Assembly: GCA_021129775.1 (NCBI GenBank)
Contig: JAJOKP010000043.1
Span: 1 to 63,092 of the forward strand
Reading direction: 5' to 3'
Source of the DNA: Clostridiales bacterium
GTDB lineage: Bacteria; Bacillota; Clostridia; Peptostreptococcales; NVVX01
DNA length: 63,092 nt
In this document: positions 30,557 through 41,017 of the stretch, piece by piece
How positions within the stretch are numbered: the first letter of the stretch is position 1
Layout: the number at the start of each line of letters is the position of its first letter
Notes under the pieces: generated by a model
The model's database searches: none
Told to the model about the DNA's origin: nothing
Seen by the model: the letters and a program-made list of their open reading frames with translations, nothing else
Position numbers and translations under genes: made by a program

Positions 30557-31774
30557 CTAAACATTCACAATCTTATCTGCCATTGGCGCTCTTAATCTAT
30601 GTGCAACAGGGAATCCAGAACCAACCAACGGTCTTAGATAGAACTTAAATGCATTTGTAACGCCATTCCCTTCTTTGTTAATAAAATCATCAGACATAAG
30701 CTTTGTTTTTCCAGCTACTTCACTTAAATTAACTAATTCGTAACCAACTGAATAAAATCCTGTTCTTTTAATAACAATAGAACCGTCAACGTTGTTCCAA
30801 AGCGCATATTGAGCCGCTTTTTCGCCAACTTCTCTTGCTTCTTGTTGGTCTACATCCGATACTACGTCTATAAATGATCTTTGCAAATAACCAAACGTAT
30901 CTGATCTTACTCTCTTTATATTTAAACGCTCTTTAATTGTACTTGACAATAAATCTCCTAGTATTCCAGTTCCTGATAGTTGAACATTGCCATGTTGGTC
31001 AAATTCTTTAACTTTGCTGAGCTCTGCCATAATTGGATTTCCTTTATCATTATGAACTCCTTCAGAAATAGCAATAACACATCTGCCATATCTGTCATAA
31101 ATCTGTTTTACATCTTTCAAAAACTTTTCTATGCAAAAAATTCTTTCTGGTAGGTAAATTAAATGTGGACCATCGTCTGGATATTTCTGAGCTAATACAG
31201 ATGCAGCTGTTAAAAATCCAGCATGTCTTCCCATAACAACCCCTATATAAACACCACCCATAGCTCTATTATCAAGATTCACACCTGTAAATCCTTGTGC
31301 AACAAACCTAGCAGCCGAGCCATAGCCTGGAGTATGGTCATTTAGGACTAAGTCATTATCAACAGTCTTAGGAATATGTATTGCTCTAAACTCATAATTG
31401 GCTTTTTTAGCACTATCGTTGACAATTCTAACTGTATCAGAGGAATCATTGCCTCCTATATAGAAAAAATAACGAATATCATGCGCTTTCATAACTTCAA
31501 ACATTTCCTTGCAATATGCTTCGTCTGGCTTAACTCTAGTTGATAACAACGCTGAAGAGGGAGTCACTGCAACTTTTTCTAGATTATTCGTCGTTTCCAT
31601 TGTTAAGTCCATAAAGTTCTCATTAATAATACCTTCAACACCTTTTATTGCCCCATACACCTTCGTGATTTGGTTGAATTTACGCGACTCCAAAACTGCC
31701 CCAACCATTGACTGATTAATTACTGCAGTTGGACCTCCACCTTGTGCAATTAAAATTTTACCTGTTAACTTCAT
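30557..31774 (-). CDS. 6-phosphofructokinase, PPi-dependent type
   Basis: GGGPTAVINQS, FFYIGGNDSSDT and IPKTVDND (PPi-type; ATP-type has GGDGS and PGTIDND). Confidence 0.88.
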   Translation of the reverse strand: MKLTGKILIAQGGGPTAVINQSMVGAVLESRKFNQITKVYGAIKGVEGIINENFMDLTMETTNNLEKVAVTPSSALLSTRVKPDEAYCKEMFEVMKAHDIRYFFYIGGNDSSDTVRIVNDSAKKANYEFRAIHIPKTVDNDLVLNDHTPGYGSAARFVAQGFTGVNLDNRAMGGVYIGVVMGRHAGFLTAASVLAQKYPDDGPHLIYLPERIFCIEKFLKDVKQIYDRYGRCVIAISEGVHNDKGNPIMAELSKVKEFDQHGNVQLSGTGILGDLLSSTIKERLNIKRVRSDTFGYLQRSFIDVVSDVDQQEAREVGEKAAQYALWNNVDGSIVIKRTGFYSVGYELVNLSEVAGKTKLMSDDFINKEGNGVTNAFKFYLRPLVGSGFPVAHRLRAPMADKIVNV

Positions 31775-31973
31775 TTCATCACTCCATTTTCTTATATTTT
31801 TTAAAAATTTAGTTCAATTAAATAAACTTTTTCTCAAAATAAAGCGTTCTTTGCGAGACCCATTCGACTTCACTTCGTCAGATAAGGAGACAGGGACTTG
31901 TCTGGTTTCTGACTACGCCACGGGGACGGTTCCTATGTCTGGCTACGCCATGGGGACGCCTTGTCTAACCTCT

Positions 31974-32912
31974 CTAACCAAACAAAACATCTATGAATCT
32001 GTTCGCATCAAACTCCTGTAAATCAACCATTTTCTCACCTACTCCAATTAATTTAACTGGTATTTTTATTTCTCTGCTTATACTAATGACTACTCCACCT
32101 TTTGCAGTTCCATCCAGCTTGGTGAGAACTAGTCCGGAAATATTGGCTGCTTCTTTAAAAACCCTTGCTTGTTGCACCGCATTTTGGCCAGTTGTTGCAT
32201 CTAAGACTAAAAGTACTTCTTTAGTTGCATCTTTATACTCTCTATCAGTAATTCTAAAAGTTTTAGATAGTTCATTCATAAGATTTATTTTGTTATGAAG
32301 CCTCCCTGCAGTATCACATATTAACACATCAATTTCTCTTGCTTTGGCCGCACATATTGCATCATATATGACAGCCGATGAATCAGCACCTTCTTGATGC
32401 TTTATTACGTCAACTCCAACTCTGTCAGCCCAGATTTTAAGCTGTTCTGATGCCGCTGCTCTAAAAGTGTCACCAGCAGCAAGTAATACTTTTTTATCTT
32501 GACCCTTAAGTTTATATGCAATTTTGCCAATGGTTGTAGTCTTTCCTACTCCATTAACTCCCACAACAAGTATGATTGCAGGACTCGGCTCAATATTTAA
32601 CTTGTTATTGTCTGAACACTCGTTTAATATTTCAACTAACTTTTCTTTAAGAATTACTTTAATATCTTCAGGATTTTGCAGTTTGTCAGTTTTAACCCTA
32701 TCTTTCAAATCATCAATTATTTCTAAAGTTGTCTGCACACCTATGTCTGCTGTAATTAGAATCTCTTCCAATTCCTCAAACAAATTTTCATCTATTTTGT
32801 GAAATGATTTCACCAAATTATCTACTTTTTCAGTAATACCTTGCTTAGTTTTAGATAATCCTTCTTTTAATCTCTTGAAAAGCGAAGTTTTTTCTTCATT
32901 TTTGTCAAACAT
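31974..32912 (-). CDS. ftsY: SRP receptor FtsY (likely start 32912; ORF to 32933)
   Basis: GVNGVGKTTTIGKIAYKL, DTAGRLHNKINLMNEL, LTKLDGTAKGG. Confidence 0.97.
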   Translation of the reverse strand: MFDKNEEKTSLFKRLKEGLSKTKQGITEKVDNLVKSFHKIDENLFEELEEILITADIGVQTTLEIIDDLKDRVKTDKLQNPEDIKVILKEKLVEILNECSDNNKLNIEPSPAIILVVGVNGVGKTTTIGKIAYKLKGQDKKVLLAAGDTFRAAASEQLKIWADRVGVDVIKHQEGADSSAVIYDAICAAKAREIDVLICDTAGRLHNKINLMNELSKTFRITDREYKDATKEVLLVLDATTGQNAVQQARVFKEAANISGLVLTKLDGTAKGGVVISISREIKIPVKLIGVGEKMVDLQEFDANRFIDVLFG

Positions 32913-32922
32913 TTTCTTCCTC

Positions 32923-35900
32923 CTAGCTTGCAATTTCGTTATCTACATCTGTTAATCTAACAGACACCAGTTTAGATATACCCTGTTCCTGCATAGTCAC
33001 CCCATATAATACATCTGCAATTTCCATTGTCCCTTTTCTATGTGTTACAACAATAAATTGTGTATCTTTTGATAGTTCTTTCAAAAAACTAGCGAAGCGG
33101 GTTACGTTAACATCGTCTAGCGAAGCCTCTATTTCATCTAATACGCAGAATGGACTTGGCTTAACAAGCAATATTGCAAACAGCAGAGCAATTGCTGTTA
33201 GCGCACGTTCTCCCCCTGATAAAAGAAGCAAGTTTTGCAATTTTTTGCCAGGTGGCTGTGCAACTATTTCTACACCAGAAGATAAATTGTTATCTCCTTC
33301 TGTTATAACTAAATCCGCTTTTCCTCCTCCAAATAGTTTTAAAAAAACCTCGTTGAAATTCTTCTTGATTATTTCAAACTGTTCTTTAAACTGCCTCTTC
33401 ATTATTTTTTCCATTTCTTTAATAATATCTTTCAATGATTCTTGCGCCATGCACAAATCTCTCTGTTGAGTATAAAGAAACCCATGTCGCTCTTTAACAC
33501 TCTTATATTCTTCAATCGCCTCTACATTCACATTTCCTAGCTCTCTTAACTCGTTCTTAATAATTTTAATTTCTCTCGTAGTTTTACTTGCGTTAATATT
33601 ACCTTCAATAGAGTCCATCGCTTGTTCGTATGTCAATTCATATTCTTCCCACAATTTCTCAGTGACTGTTTGTTTTTGAATATCAAGTTTAGTTACACTT
33701 AAATTCAGCTTATGTTCGTTGTTTTGTAAATCGAAAATTGTTTTTTCTGCACTTTGAGCTAACTCTCTTGTATTATTTTCTCTAACTATTAATGATGATT
33801 TTTGAGATTTTAGCTCTTCAATTTCCATTTCAAGGGTTCCGGATTTTTTTACTAATATATCAATATCTGATTTGATGATTTCCATTTCCTTTTCCAATTC
33901 AAATCTCTTGCTCTTTGTCAACTTGATTTCTTCTCTCTTAGTATTTAGTAATTCTTCTCTCCCTCTAATAGTTTCTTGTAGATTGTCCACTTCTACCAGT
34001 ATTGACTTCTTATTTTCAATTAGTGAAGCCTTTTCAACTTTTAATTTTGTTATTCCATCTCTTAAAGTATCAATATTTACTTTTTTATTGTTTAGCTCTT
34101 CTTTTACTTTAGAAATATTCTCTTGTATAGAGGATATTTTGCTCTCATATACTAATATTTCTTGATCAATTTTAGCAAGTTTGTATTGCGTTTCCGTTTT
34201 TACACCAGTTAGTTGGAGAATTTCGCTAGCAAGTCTCTCGTATGATTCGTGTACCTGACTTTTTTCTTTAGCACTCTGTTCAACCTTGTTTTTCAATGTA
34301 GCTTCTTTGACTATATATTCTTGCTTTCTTGTTTTTAACTTTTCAATTTTATAGTGCATTAGTTGCCTTCTATCTTTTAGCAAGTGCAGTTCTTTCTGAG
34401 TAGTTCCGATGTTAGAGCTAAGACTAATAATATGTACTCGCAAATCTTCTAATTCTCTTTTTCTGCTTAAAACACCCATTTTCGCTTTTGAATTACTCCC
34501 ACCAGTTAACGAACCACCTATATTGATAACATCTCCATCCATAGTGACAATCTTAAATTTGTATTTAAGCGCTTTAGCTACCTTAGTCCCTTCGTCTAAA
34601 TTAGAAACAATTAGTACTCTTGCTAGTAGGTTTGAAAAGACACTATTATACTTTGCACTAAATTCTACCACATCGTATGCGGTTTTGACACTGTTGAATT
34701 TGTTGATTATTTTTTTTTCATCATTACTAATATATCTGTCCAAAATAGTATTTAATGGCAATACTGTTATTCGTCCCAAATTATTTTTTTTCATATAATA
34801 GATTATTCGTTTTGCATCCTCTTCATTTTCAGAAACTATGTTTTGAATTGCTGCACCTAAAGCAGTTTCAATTGCAATTTCGTACCCTTTAGGAGCCTTC
34901 AGTATGTCAGCTACAACACCATAAATACCTTCTCCGAGATTCTTGTTTCCTCTACATGCTTCAAGAATATTTTTTACTCCTTTATAAAAGCCATCATGCT
35001 CTCTCTCCATAGTTTCTAAAATATTTTTATTAGCGATTTTTTTATTTGCATTTTCTCTAATTCTCACTAGGTTAATCTCTTTACTTCGCAACTCTTTTCC
35101 CAAATTATTATCTTCTCTACACAGATTAGCTAAGTCTAATTCTAGTTTTTCTAAATCTCTTTGAACACATTCTAAATCTCTTGTGAATGTATCTGTATTT
35201 TCACTAATCATCGCTAGTTTGTTTTGTGTCTTTTCACTTTCTTCGTCAATTTGAGCAATTCTTTCATCCATAGTCTTTATCAAAGTTTTATACCCATTTA
35301 ATTCACTTTTCATATCAGCAATCTTGTTCATGTAATCAATTATGTCAGATTTATCATTTTCAATTTCGCCCTCTTTATCTATGTTATAACTAATACTTCT
35401 ATTAAAATCGCTCTCTTCATTTTGTAAGTTTATTTCTAAATTGTCTAGCTGATTACAAACTGATTCAAGTTGGCTTAACTTTTGATTTAAGTTTACGTTA
35501 GCTTCTTGCTCGTTTTGTATTCTCATTTCAATTTCTTTTTCTAATCTCGTCTTTTCATCATCGCAATTAGCGATTTTCTCCTTATGTAAATCAATCTGTC
35601 CTTTGGCTTTGTCAGTTTCGTTTTTTGCTTTGTAGTAGTTATTTTGGCTATTTAAGAATTGTTCTTCATTTTCATTTAATTCCTCTTTCATTTTTTCTAG
35701 CTCATTAAAAAAACGATCCTTGTCTTCAAGAACTTGCTTGCCAGTTTCTCTTAGCTCCTCTATTTGTTCTTGCTTCTTTACTAATCTCTTTTTAAAAACA
35801 CTAATTTCACTCGCGAAATAATTGACTTCAATCTTTCTTAATCCATCTTTAAGTTCAATATATTTGCTCGCCTTACTACTTTGCCTTTTTAGAGGATCAA

Positions 35901-36504
35901 GCTGATTTTCGAGCTCACGCAATATATCTTGTACTCTAAGTAAATTATCTTTTGTTTTCTTTAATTTTTTCTCCGCAACTTCTTTTCTTATCTTGTATTT
36001 AATTATTCCTGCTGCTTCCTCAAATATTTGTATTCTATCTTCTGGCTTGCTGCTTAATATCTCATCAATTTTCCCTTGTCCAATAATCGAATAGCCTTCT
36101 TTACCAATGCCTGTATCCATTAATAGCTCTCTAATGTCCTTTAACCTGCATGTTGACTTATTTAAGTAATATTCGCTTTCTCCAGACCTGTAAACACGTC
36201 TAGTAATAGTAATTTCACCATAATCAAGCGGTAGTACTCCTAAAGAGTTATCTAAAGTTATCGAAACTTCAGCCATTCCTACAGGTTTTCTAGTTGCAGT
36301 CCCTGAAAAAATTACATCTTCCATTTTACTACCTCTTAGTAATTTAGGGCTTTGTTCACCTAGCACCCATCGAATAGAATCAGAAATATTACTTTTTCCG
36401 CTACCATTTGGTCCAACTACGGCAGTAATCCCTTTTTCAAATTGCATTTCGATTCTTTCTGCAAACGATTTAAATCCCTGTATGTCTATTTGTTTCAGAT
36501 ACAT
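32923..36504 (-). CDS. smc: Chromosome segregation protein SMC
   Basis: MYLKQIDIQGFKSFAERIEMQFEKGITAVVGPNGSGKSNI; hinge; LLLSGGERALTAIALLFAI. Confidence 0.98.
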   Translation of the reverse strand: MYLKQIDIQGFKSFAERIEMQFEKGITAVVGPNGSGKSNISDSIRWVLGEQSPKLLRGSKMEDVIFSGTATRKPVGMAEVSITLDNSLGVLPLDYGEITITRRVYRSGESEYYLNKSTCRLKDIRELLMDTGIGKEGYSIIGQGKIDEILSSKPEDRIQIFEEAAGIIKYKIRKEVAEKKLKKTKDNLLRVQDILRELENQLDPLKRQSSKASKYIELKDGLRKIEVNYFASEISVFKKRLVKKQEQIEELRETGKQVLEDKDRFFNELEKMKEELNENEEQFLNSQNNYYKAKNETDKAKGQIDLHKEKIANCDDEKTRLEKEIEMRIQNEQEANVNLNQKLSQLESVCNQLDNLEINLQNEESDFNRSISYNIDKEGEIENDKSDIIDYMNKIADMKSELNGYKTLIKTMDERIAQIDEESEKTQNKLAMISENTDTFTRDLECVQRDLEKLELDLANLCREDNNLGKELRSKEINLVRIRENANKKIANKNILETMEREHDGFYKGVKNILEACRGNKNLGEGIYGVVADILKAPKGYEIAIETALGAAIQNIVSENEEDAKRIIYYMKKNNLGRITVLPLNTILDRYISNDEKKIINKFNSVKTAYDVVEFSAKYNSVFSNLLARVLIVSNLDEGTKVAKALKYKFKIVTMDGDVINIGGSLTGGSNSKAKMGVLSRKRELEDLRVHIISLSSNIGTTQKELHLLKDRRQLMHYKIEKLKTRKQEYIVKEATLKNKVEQSAKEKSQVHESYERLASEILQLTGVKTETQYKLAKIDQEILVYESKISSIQENISKVKEELNNKKVNIDTLRDGITKLKVEKASLIENKKSILVEVDNLQETIRGREELLNTKREEIKLTKSKRFELEKEMEIIKSDIDILVKKSGTLEMEIEELKSQKSSLIVRENNTRELAQSAEKTIFDLQNNEHKLNLSVTKLDIQKQTVTEKLWEEYELTYEQAMDSIEGNINASKTTREIKIIKNELRELGNVNVEAIEEYKSVKERHGFLYTQQRDLCMAQESLKDIIKEMEKIMKRQFKEQFEIIKKNFNEVFLKLFGGGKADLVITEGDNNLSSGVEIVAQPPGKKLQNLLLLSGGERALTAIALLFAILLVKPSPFCVLDEIEASLDDVNVTRFASFLKELSKDTQFIVVTHRKGTMEIADVLYGVTMQEQGISKLVSVRLTDVDNEIAS

Positions 36505-36556
36505 GTTTATCACCTCGAATTACTCAATATTCAAGAACCAATGAAGAATAAATTAA

Positions 36557-37264
36557 TCAACGAACAAATTCTCCTAATGCTTTTTTGGCCGCTTGTTGCT
36601 CAGCCTCTTTTTTACTCTTGCCTGCCCCTCTTCCAAGTACCTTTTCACCTAAAAAAATTTTTACTTGAAAAGTTTTATTATGGTCAGGACCTAATTCTCC
36701 GATAACTTTATATGTTATTTTTTCTTTGGATTTGCTCTGGCATAACTCCTGCAAATGAGTTTTATAATCTTTATTTAATTCTCCCTTAACAGCTAGTTCT
36801 ACATTTTCAACAAAAATTGAAAGAACGAATTTTCTAGCTGCATCAACCCCACCATCAATATACATTGCACCTATCACTGCTTCCATTGCATCTGCTAAAA
36901 TAGATACTCTTTTTCTTCCACCAGATGATTCCTCCCCTTTACCTAGCCTTAAATATTTACCTAAATCAATTTTAAAAGCTCTTTCAGCTAATGATGCTTC
37001 GCAAACAACATTTGCTCTAATCTTCGTAAGTTCACCTTCAGGCAGGTTAGTATATTTATTAAATATGTAGTCACTCACTACCAATCCAAAAATCGAATCT
37101 CCTAAAAATTCTAATCTTTCGTTATATGACATTTTTCTATTTTTGCACTCTTTGGCATAAGAACTATGAGTTAGTGCCTCTTGCAAAAGAAAACTATCTT
37201 TAAATTTATAATCAATAACATCTTGAATCTCGTTTAGTTTTTTAGCACTCATTCTGTCAAACAT
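36557..37264 (-). CDS. rnc: Ribonuclease III
   Basis: NERLEFLGDSIFGLVVSDYIF and C-terminal dsRBD. Confidence 0.97.
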   Translation of the reverse strand: MFDRMSAKKLNEIQDVIDYKFKDSFLLQEALTHSSYAKECKNRKMSYNERLEFLGDSIFGLVVSDYIFNKYTNLPEGELTKIRANVVCEASLAERAFKIDLGKYLRLGKGEESSGGRKRVSILADAMEAVIGAMYIDGGVDAARKFVLSIFVENVELAVKGELNKDYKTHLQELCQSKSKEKITYKVIGELGPDHNKTFQVKIFLGEKVLGRGAGKSKKEAEQQAAKKALGEFVR

Positions 37265-37348
37265 AGGTTTCTCTCCCTGACTTAATAATTTAACATGATA
37301 TTCCCATAACTATTCTACTATGTTTGGTGACTAATTGCAAAAAAAAAA

Positions 37349-37367
37349 ATAGAGATTTGTTCTCTAT
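37349..37367. terminator. Bidirectional-looking terminator between M23 peptidase gene and rnc
   Basis: aaaaaaaaaaatagagatttgttctctatgttttttattt. Confidence 0.75.
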
Positions 37368-37471
37368 GTTTTTTATTTACTAACAACAATTTGTTCACGC
37401 AAGTGTACTCCTCTACATCATCAGTTTTTGTCCCTGTGATTTCTTTCGATGTACAATGGATTCGCTCGAAA

Positions 37472-38383
37472 CTAATTGTCTAACACTTCTACATAAATTC
37501 GTAACACATCCTCATACGGCAAATCTTTTCCTAAAAACACATCACCAAGCCATATTTCAAAATGCAAATGTTGGGCTCCACTACTACTAAGTATTTTACC
37601 CACTACAGAATTTTTTGTACCACTGTTTCCTATGCCACCGACAATAAATCCTTCTTTTATTGTTTGTCCCACTTTAAGATCAGAAGCAACACTATCAAGA
37701 TGTGCATAACGAGTTATTATACCATTCTGATGCTCTATCCATACTTGCATACCACGTAGCTTGTCCAACTTTTTTTCAGGTGTAATGTCTGCCTCGTGTG
37801 AAATTTTGATGACCTCGTTATACTCTTCTAAGGTCATTTCTTTAAAATCATGATCAACACGTATAACAATACCATCTGCGGCAGCGACAACATTCGTCCC
37901 AAAAGCAAAGCCATAATAATCAATTCCCTCATGAATCCCATTTCTATAAGACCTAGAAGCGTTTGGAAGGCGTCCGCTTGCAGTGGTAACAGATGCGTTT
38001 TCTATTGGAGAATTTAAAAAAGCAAACAATTCTATGGTTTCTTCAACTGCCATCTTATAAAGATCATGAACAATCTTAGCACCTTCCTGCTCCGCATCTG
38101 CAACGTCAACATTTGTGGATACACCTTCTTCTGAAGTTAGTATAACTTCATCTTCTTCACTATGGTTAACTCCCTCTTCAACCTTTGGTAAGTCAGCTAC
38201 CACTTCACCAATGCCTTCCGCTTCAGAATTTTCTAAATTGCTTTGCTCCATTGGCTGATTAATTTTTCTATATGGTGCAGCTGTACTCATCTCTAAATCA
38301 AAGATATCATATATTCCCACTAAAATAAACAAAATAATCACCAAAAAAATAACCACTAAATTTTTTTTACGCACTTCATTCAC
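37472..38383 (-). CDS. Membrane-anchored M23 family peptidase (SpoIIQ-like architecture)
   Basis: N-terminal TM; HEGIDYYG ... HLHFEIW metallopeptidase motifs. Confidence 0.85.
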   Translation of the reverse strand: MNEVRKKNLVVIFLVIILFILVGIYDIFDLEMSTAAPYRKINQPMEQSNLENSEAEGIGEVVADLPKVEEGVNHSEEDEVILTSEEGVSTNVDVADAEQEGAKIVHDLYKMAVEETIELFAFLNSPIENASVTTASGRLPNASRSYRNGIHEGIDYYGFAFGTNVVAAADGIVIRVDHDFKEMTLEEYNEVIKISHEADITPEKKLDKLRGMQVWIEHQNGIITRYAHLDSVASDLKVGQTIKEGFIVGGIGNSGTKNSVVGKILSSSGAQHLHFEIWLGDVFLGKDLPYEDVLRIYVEVLDN

Positions 38384-38598
38384 TCCTTTATCTCTGAAAT
38401 ATATAAAATATGTCGAGTTTAGCTAATTAATTATGGGATCACGTTATTTTTAAGTTCATATCAATAAATGCTATAGTCGTCCGTTGCCAAAGCTTTTCTG
38501 TAATTCAAAATGATTTTATCATTCATTACTTACATTTTAACAATAATGATAAGATTTCGCAAGTGCTATTTATGAATAGTAGAGTAGCAAAATATTTC

Positions 38599-38780
38599 TT
38601 AACAAGCATATTTAACTATTTCCATACGTTTTCTAAGCTTTGTTGGTAAGCATTTTATTTTATTATTCTTTGACATGAATCTACTTATTACATCCACAGT
38701 TACACAACTCCTAGTATTAAATAAATTATAATCCTCTTCATAAGCCAGCCCTATTAGTAGTGTCCCAATCAACGTTATGC
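38599..38780 (-). pseudogene. Fragment of a DUF2087-like regulator
   Basis: Manual translation GITLIGTLLIGLAYEEDYNLFNTRSCVTVDVISRFMSKNNKIKCLPTKLRKRMEIVKYAC*. Confidence 0.5.
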
Positions 38781-39235
38781 CTACTTTGTTTTCATCATTA
38801 AATACTCATTAATTCCTTCAACATAAAAATTCGGCAGTTCCCCCACTACCACGTAACCCATTCTTTCATATAGCCTTTTTGCATCGATGTTAAAATCTCC
38901 TACCATCAAGAAACTTTGTTATAATTTTCACATAGTTTACTTTCAAAGAAATTAATTAGCTCTCTACCGTATCCTTTTTCTCTTTGCTTAGGACATACAA
39001 TAATAAGGTGCAAATAAGGATATTTAGAGAAAGTTCCATCCTGTGAATACCAAATAAAACCTACCACTTGATTCTTCTTTAAAGCTAAATATACTCTGTT
39101 TTTCTCTATTGCTTTTTTTAATATCCTCTGCACATCTGTATTAGGAAAGTACAGCTTTACAATTTCTGAATTTCTGATTAATTCGACTATTTCTTCTAAG
39201 TGCATTTCTTGCCCTTTAATTATTTCTATTCTCAT
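38781..39235 (-). pseudogene. GNAT acetyltransferase interrupted by a -1 frameshift
   Basis: MRIEIIKGQ...CPKQREKGYGRELINFFESKLCENYNKV | FLMVGDFNIDAKRLYERMGYVVVGELPNFYVEGINEYLMMKTK* in another frame; shift near 38911-38913. Confidence 0.85.
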
Positions 39236-39236
39236 T

Positions 39237-39921
39237 TTACATGCTTTCCTTTGTTTTTTCACCTACATAAATAAAATGTTCACACGAAGCCCATGTAATC
39301 GGATTGGTAGACGTTTTGTAAATTATATCAAGCCATTCTTTGTAAGCTTCTTCTGGTAATAGATTTATTTTTTCTTCGCTTTGTGCAACTAATCCTTCAA
39401 CTCCTGTTATTACTTTCTTTTCTAAATCAAACTGGCTCTGGATATTTCTTTATATAGTCAAGCATAGGTGCATATGCAGAAATGAAAGCGACAAAAATTA
39501 AACCACCTGGCTTTAGTTTTTTCATGCATTCTTGTATCACTCTTACTCTATCAGATTCTTCTGTAAAATGATACAGCGGACCCATGCATAAAACAACATC
39601 AAATACTCCCTCCACATCTTCTGAAAGATTTAGCGCATTTCCATGGATAAACTCTTTAATTTCTACACTTGCTTCTTTTGCTTTTTCTTTTCCTAGTTTA
39701 ATATTTTCACTTGATAGATCTAGTAAACTCACTTCATGTCCTTGGTTCGCTAGAAATATTGAATATCTTCCAGGTCCACCTCCAACATCTAAAATTTTAG
39801 ATGAATTATTTATATATTCACTCAAGTACCTCTTTGTAATATGAAACTCTACTTTGTGCCTGTTCAATCTCTCCCACTCATAATTTGCATTCTCATCGTA
39901 AAAATTTTCGACTATGCTCAT
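39237..39921 (-). pseudogene. SAM-dependent methyltransferase with internal deletion/frameshift
   Basis: N-part ILDVGGGPGRYSIFLANQGHEVSLLDLS...YIKKYPEP; C-part in other frame DLEKKVITGVEGLVAQSEEKINLLPEEAYKEWLDIIYKTSTNPITWASCEHFIYVGEKTKESM*. Confidence 0.8.
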
Positions 39922-40436
39922 ATTATCCCAACTTTCTTTTCTGAATATTGCACATTATATATTAGGTATCAGCACTATTATTTCGCTAATTTTCACAATT
40001 TTCTTTCGTTTTTCTATAATGCAATTACCTTTTTTCATAATATACATTCTTTCTACAGACTACATTATTTCTCCTTCAAATTTTTTCAATTGCTTTGTAA
40101 TTGAATTAGCCTTCTATTTTCAAAAAACAGCCATCGTCCCATGTAATTTGGGCTTTTAATTGTTTAGGTTAACAAGGAGATGGGGTTGTTGTCAACTTTA
40201 TGCTTTAAAGACAGCTCCCCTACTAATCCCTACCCCCCATCAGACTGCGTAAAAAGCTAAGCAACGTTAATATTTATGCATAATAACGTCAATATCTCAA
40301 GATAAACATATTAAAAATTCTAAGACATGAATAATAATTCGCAAAAATTTAGTTGTTGCGCAGTCTGCCATCCCCATTTGCTTACACTAATAGGTATATT
40401 GACATTGTAGAATAGATAACTGACTCCGAATATTAC

Positions 40437-40961
40437 CTATAATTTTTGATTTCCTTGAAGCGAAGCCTTTATCCTTTCTAATATGTATAGGAGGAGTATA
40501 GTAATAGTAATGAATGTAAATAATAGTATCAAATTAAAATATAAGCCTGCACCACCTCTAGGCTCACAAACTCGAAATATCATTATAATGCAAAAGATTA
40601 CAATTGTTGATGTATATGTAATGCATATTGAATTAAACCTATTCTTCAACACATTTTTATATATATTTTTAAATTTAATATTGGGCAGCCCTTTTAATTT
40701 TTTCATATGCCTTTTTATTTCTGACAATATAGCTTTATAATCCCATATCAGAAAGAATATAAAGATTATTTTTAACCTTATTAATAAATGAGTGTAAGCA
40801 AATCTGCCTACTTTAGGGGTATCCATCCCCGACACCATCATATAACTATTTGCAAAGGTTATCAACGCAAATACACCACATATTTCAGCAAAAACACTTT
40901 CTTCATCAGCAAACCAACGATATATGCTCTTTATTTTTTTGGCAGCATTTTCTATAATCAT
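40437..40961 (-). CDS. Uncharacterised multi-pass membrane protein
   Basis: 174-aa ORF with about four hydrophobic segments; no family recognised. Confidence 0.5.
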   Translation of the reverse strand: MIIENAAKKIKSIYRWFADEESVFAEICGVFALITFANSYMMVSGMDTPKVGRFAYTHLLIRLKIIFIFFLIWDYKAILSEIKRHMKKLKGLPNIKFKNIYKNVLKNRFNSICITYTSTIVIFCIIMIFRVCEPRGGAGLYFNLILLFTFITITILLLYILERIKASLQGNQKL

Positions 40962-41017
40962 GTTTTCTTCACCTCTACTAAATTGTTTTCTCGACTAGAG
41001 CTTAAATGATTATGGAA

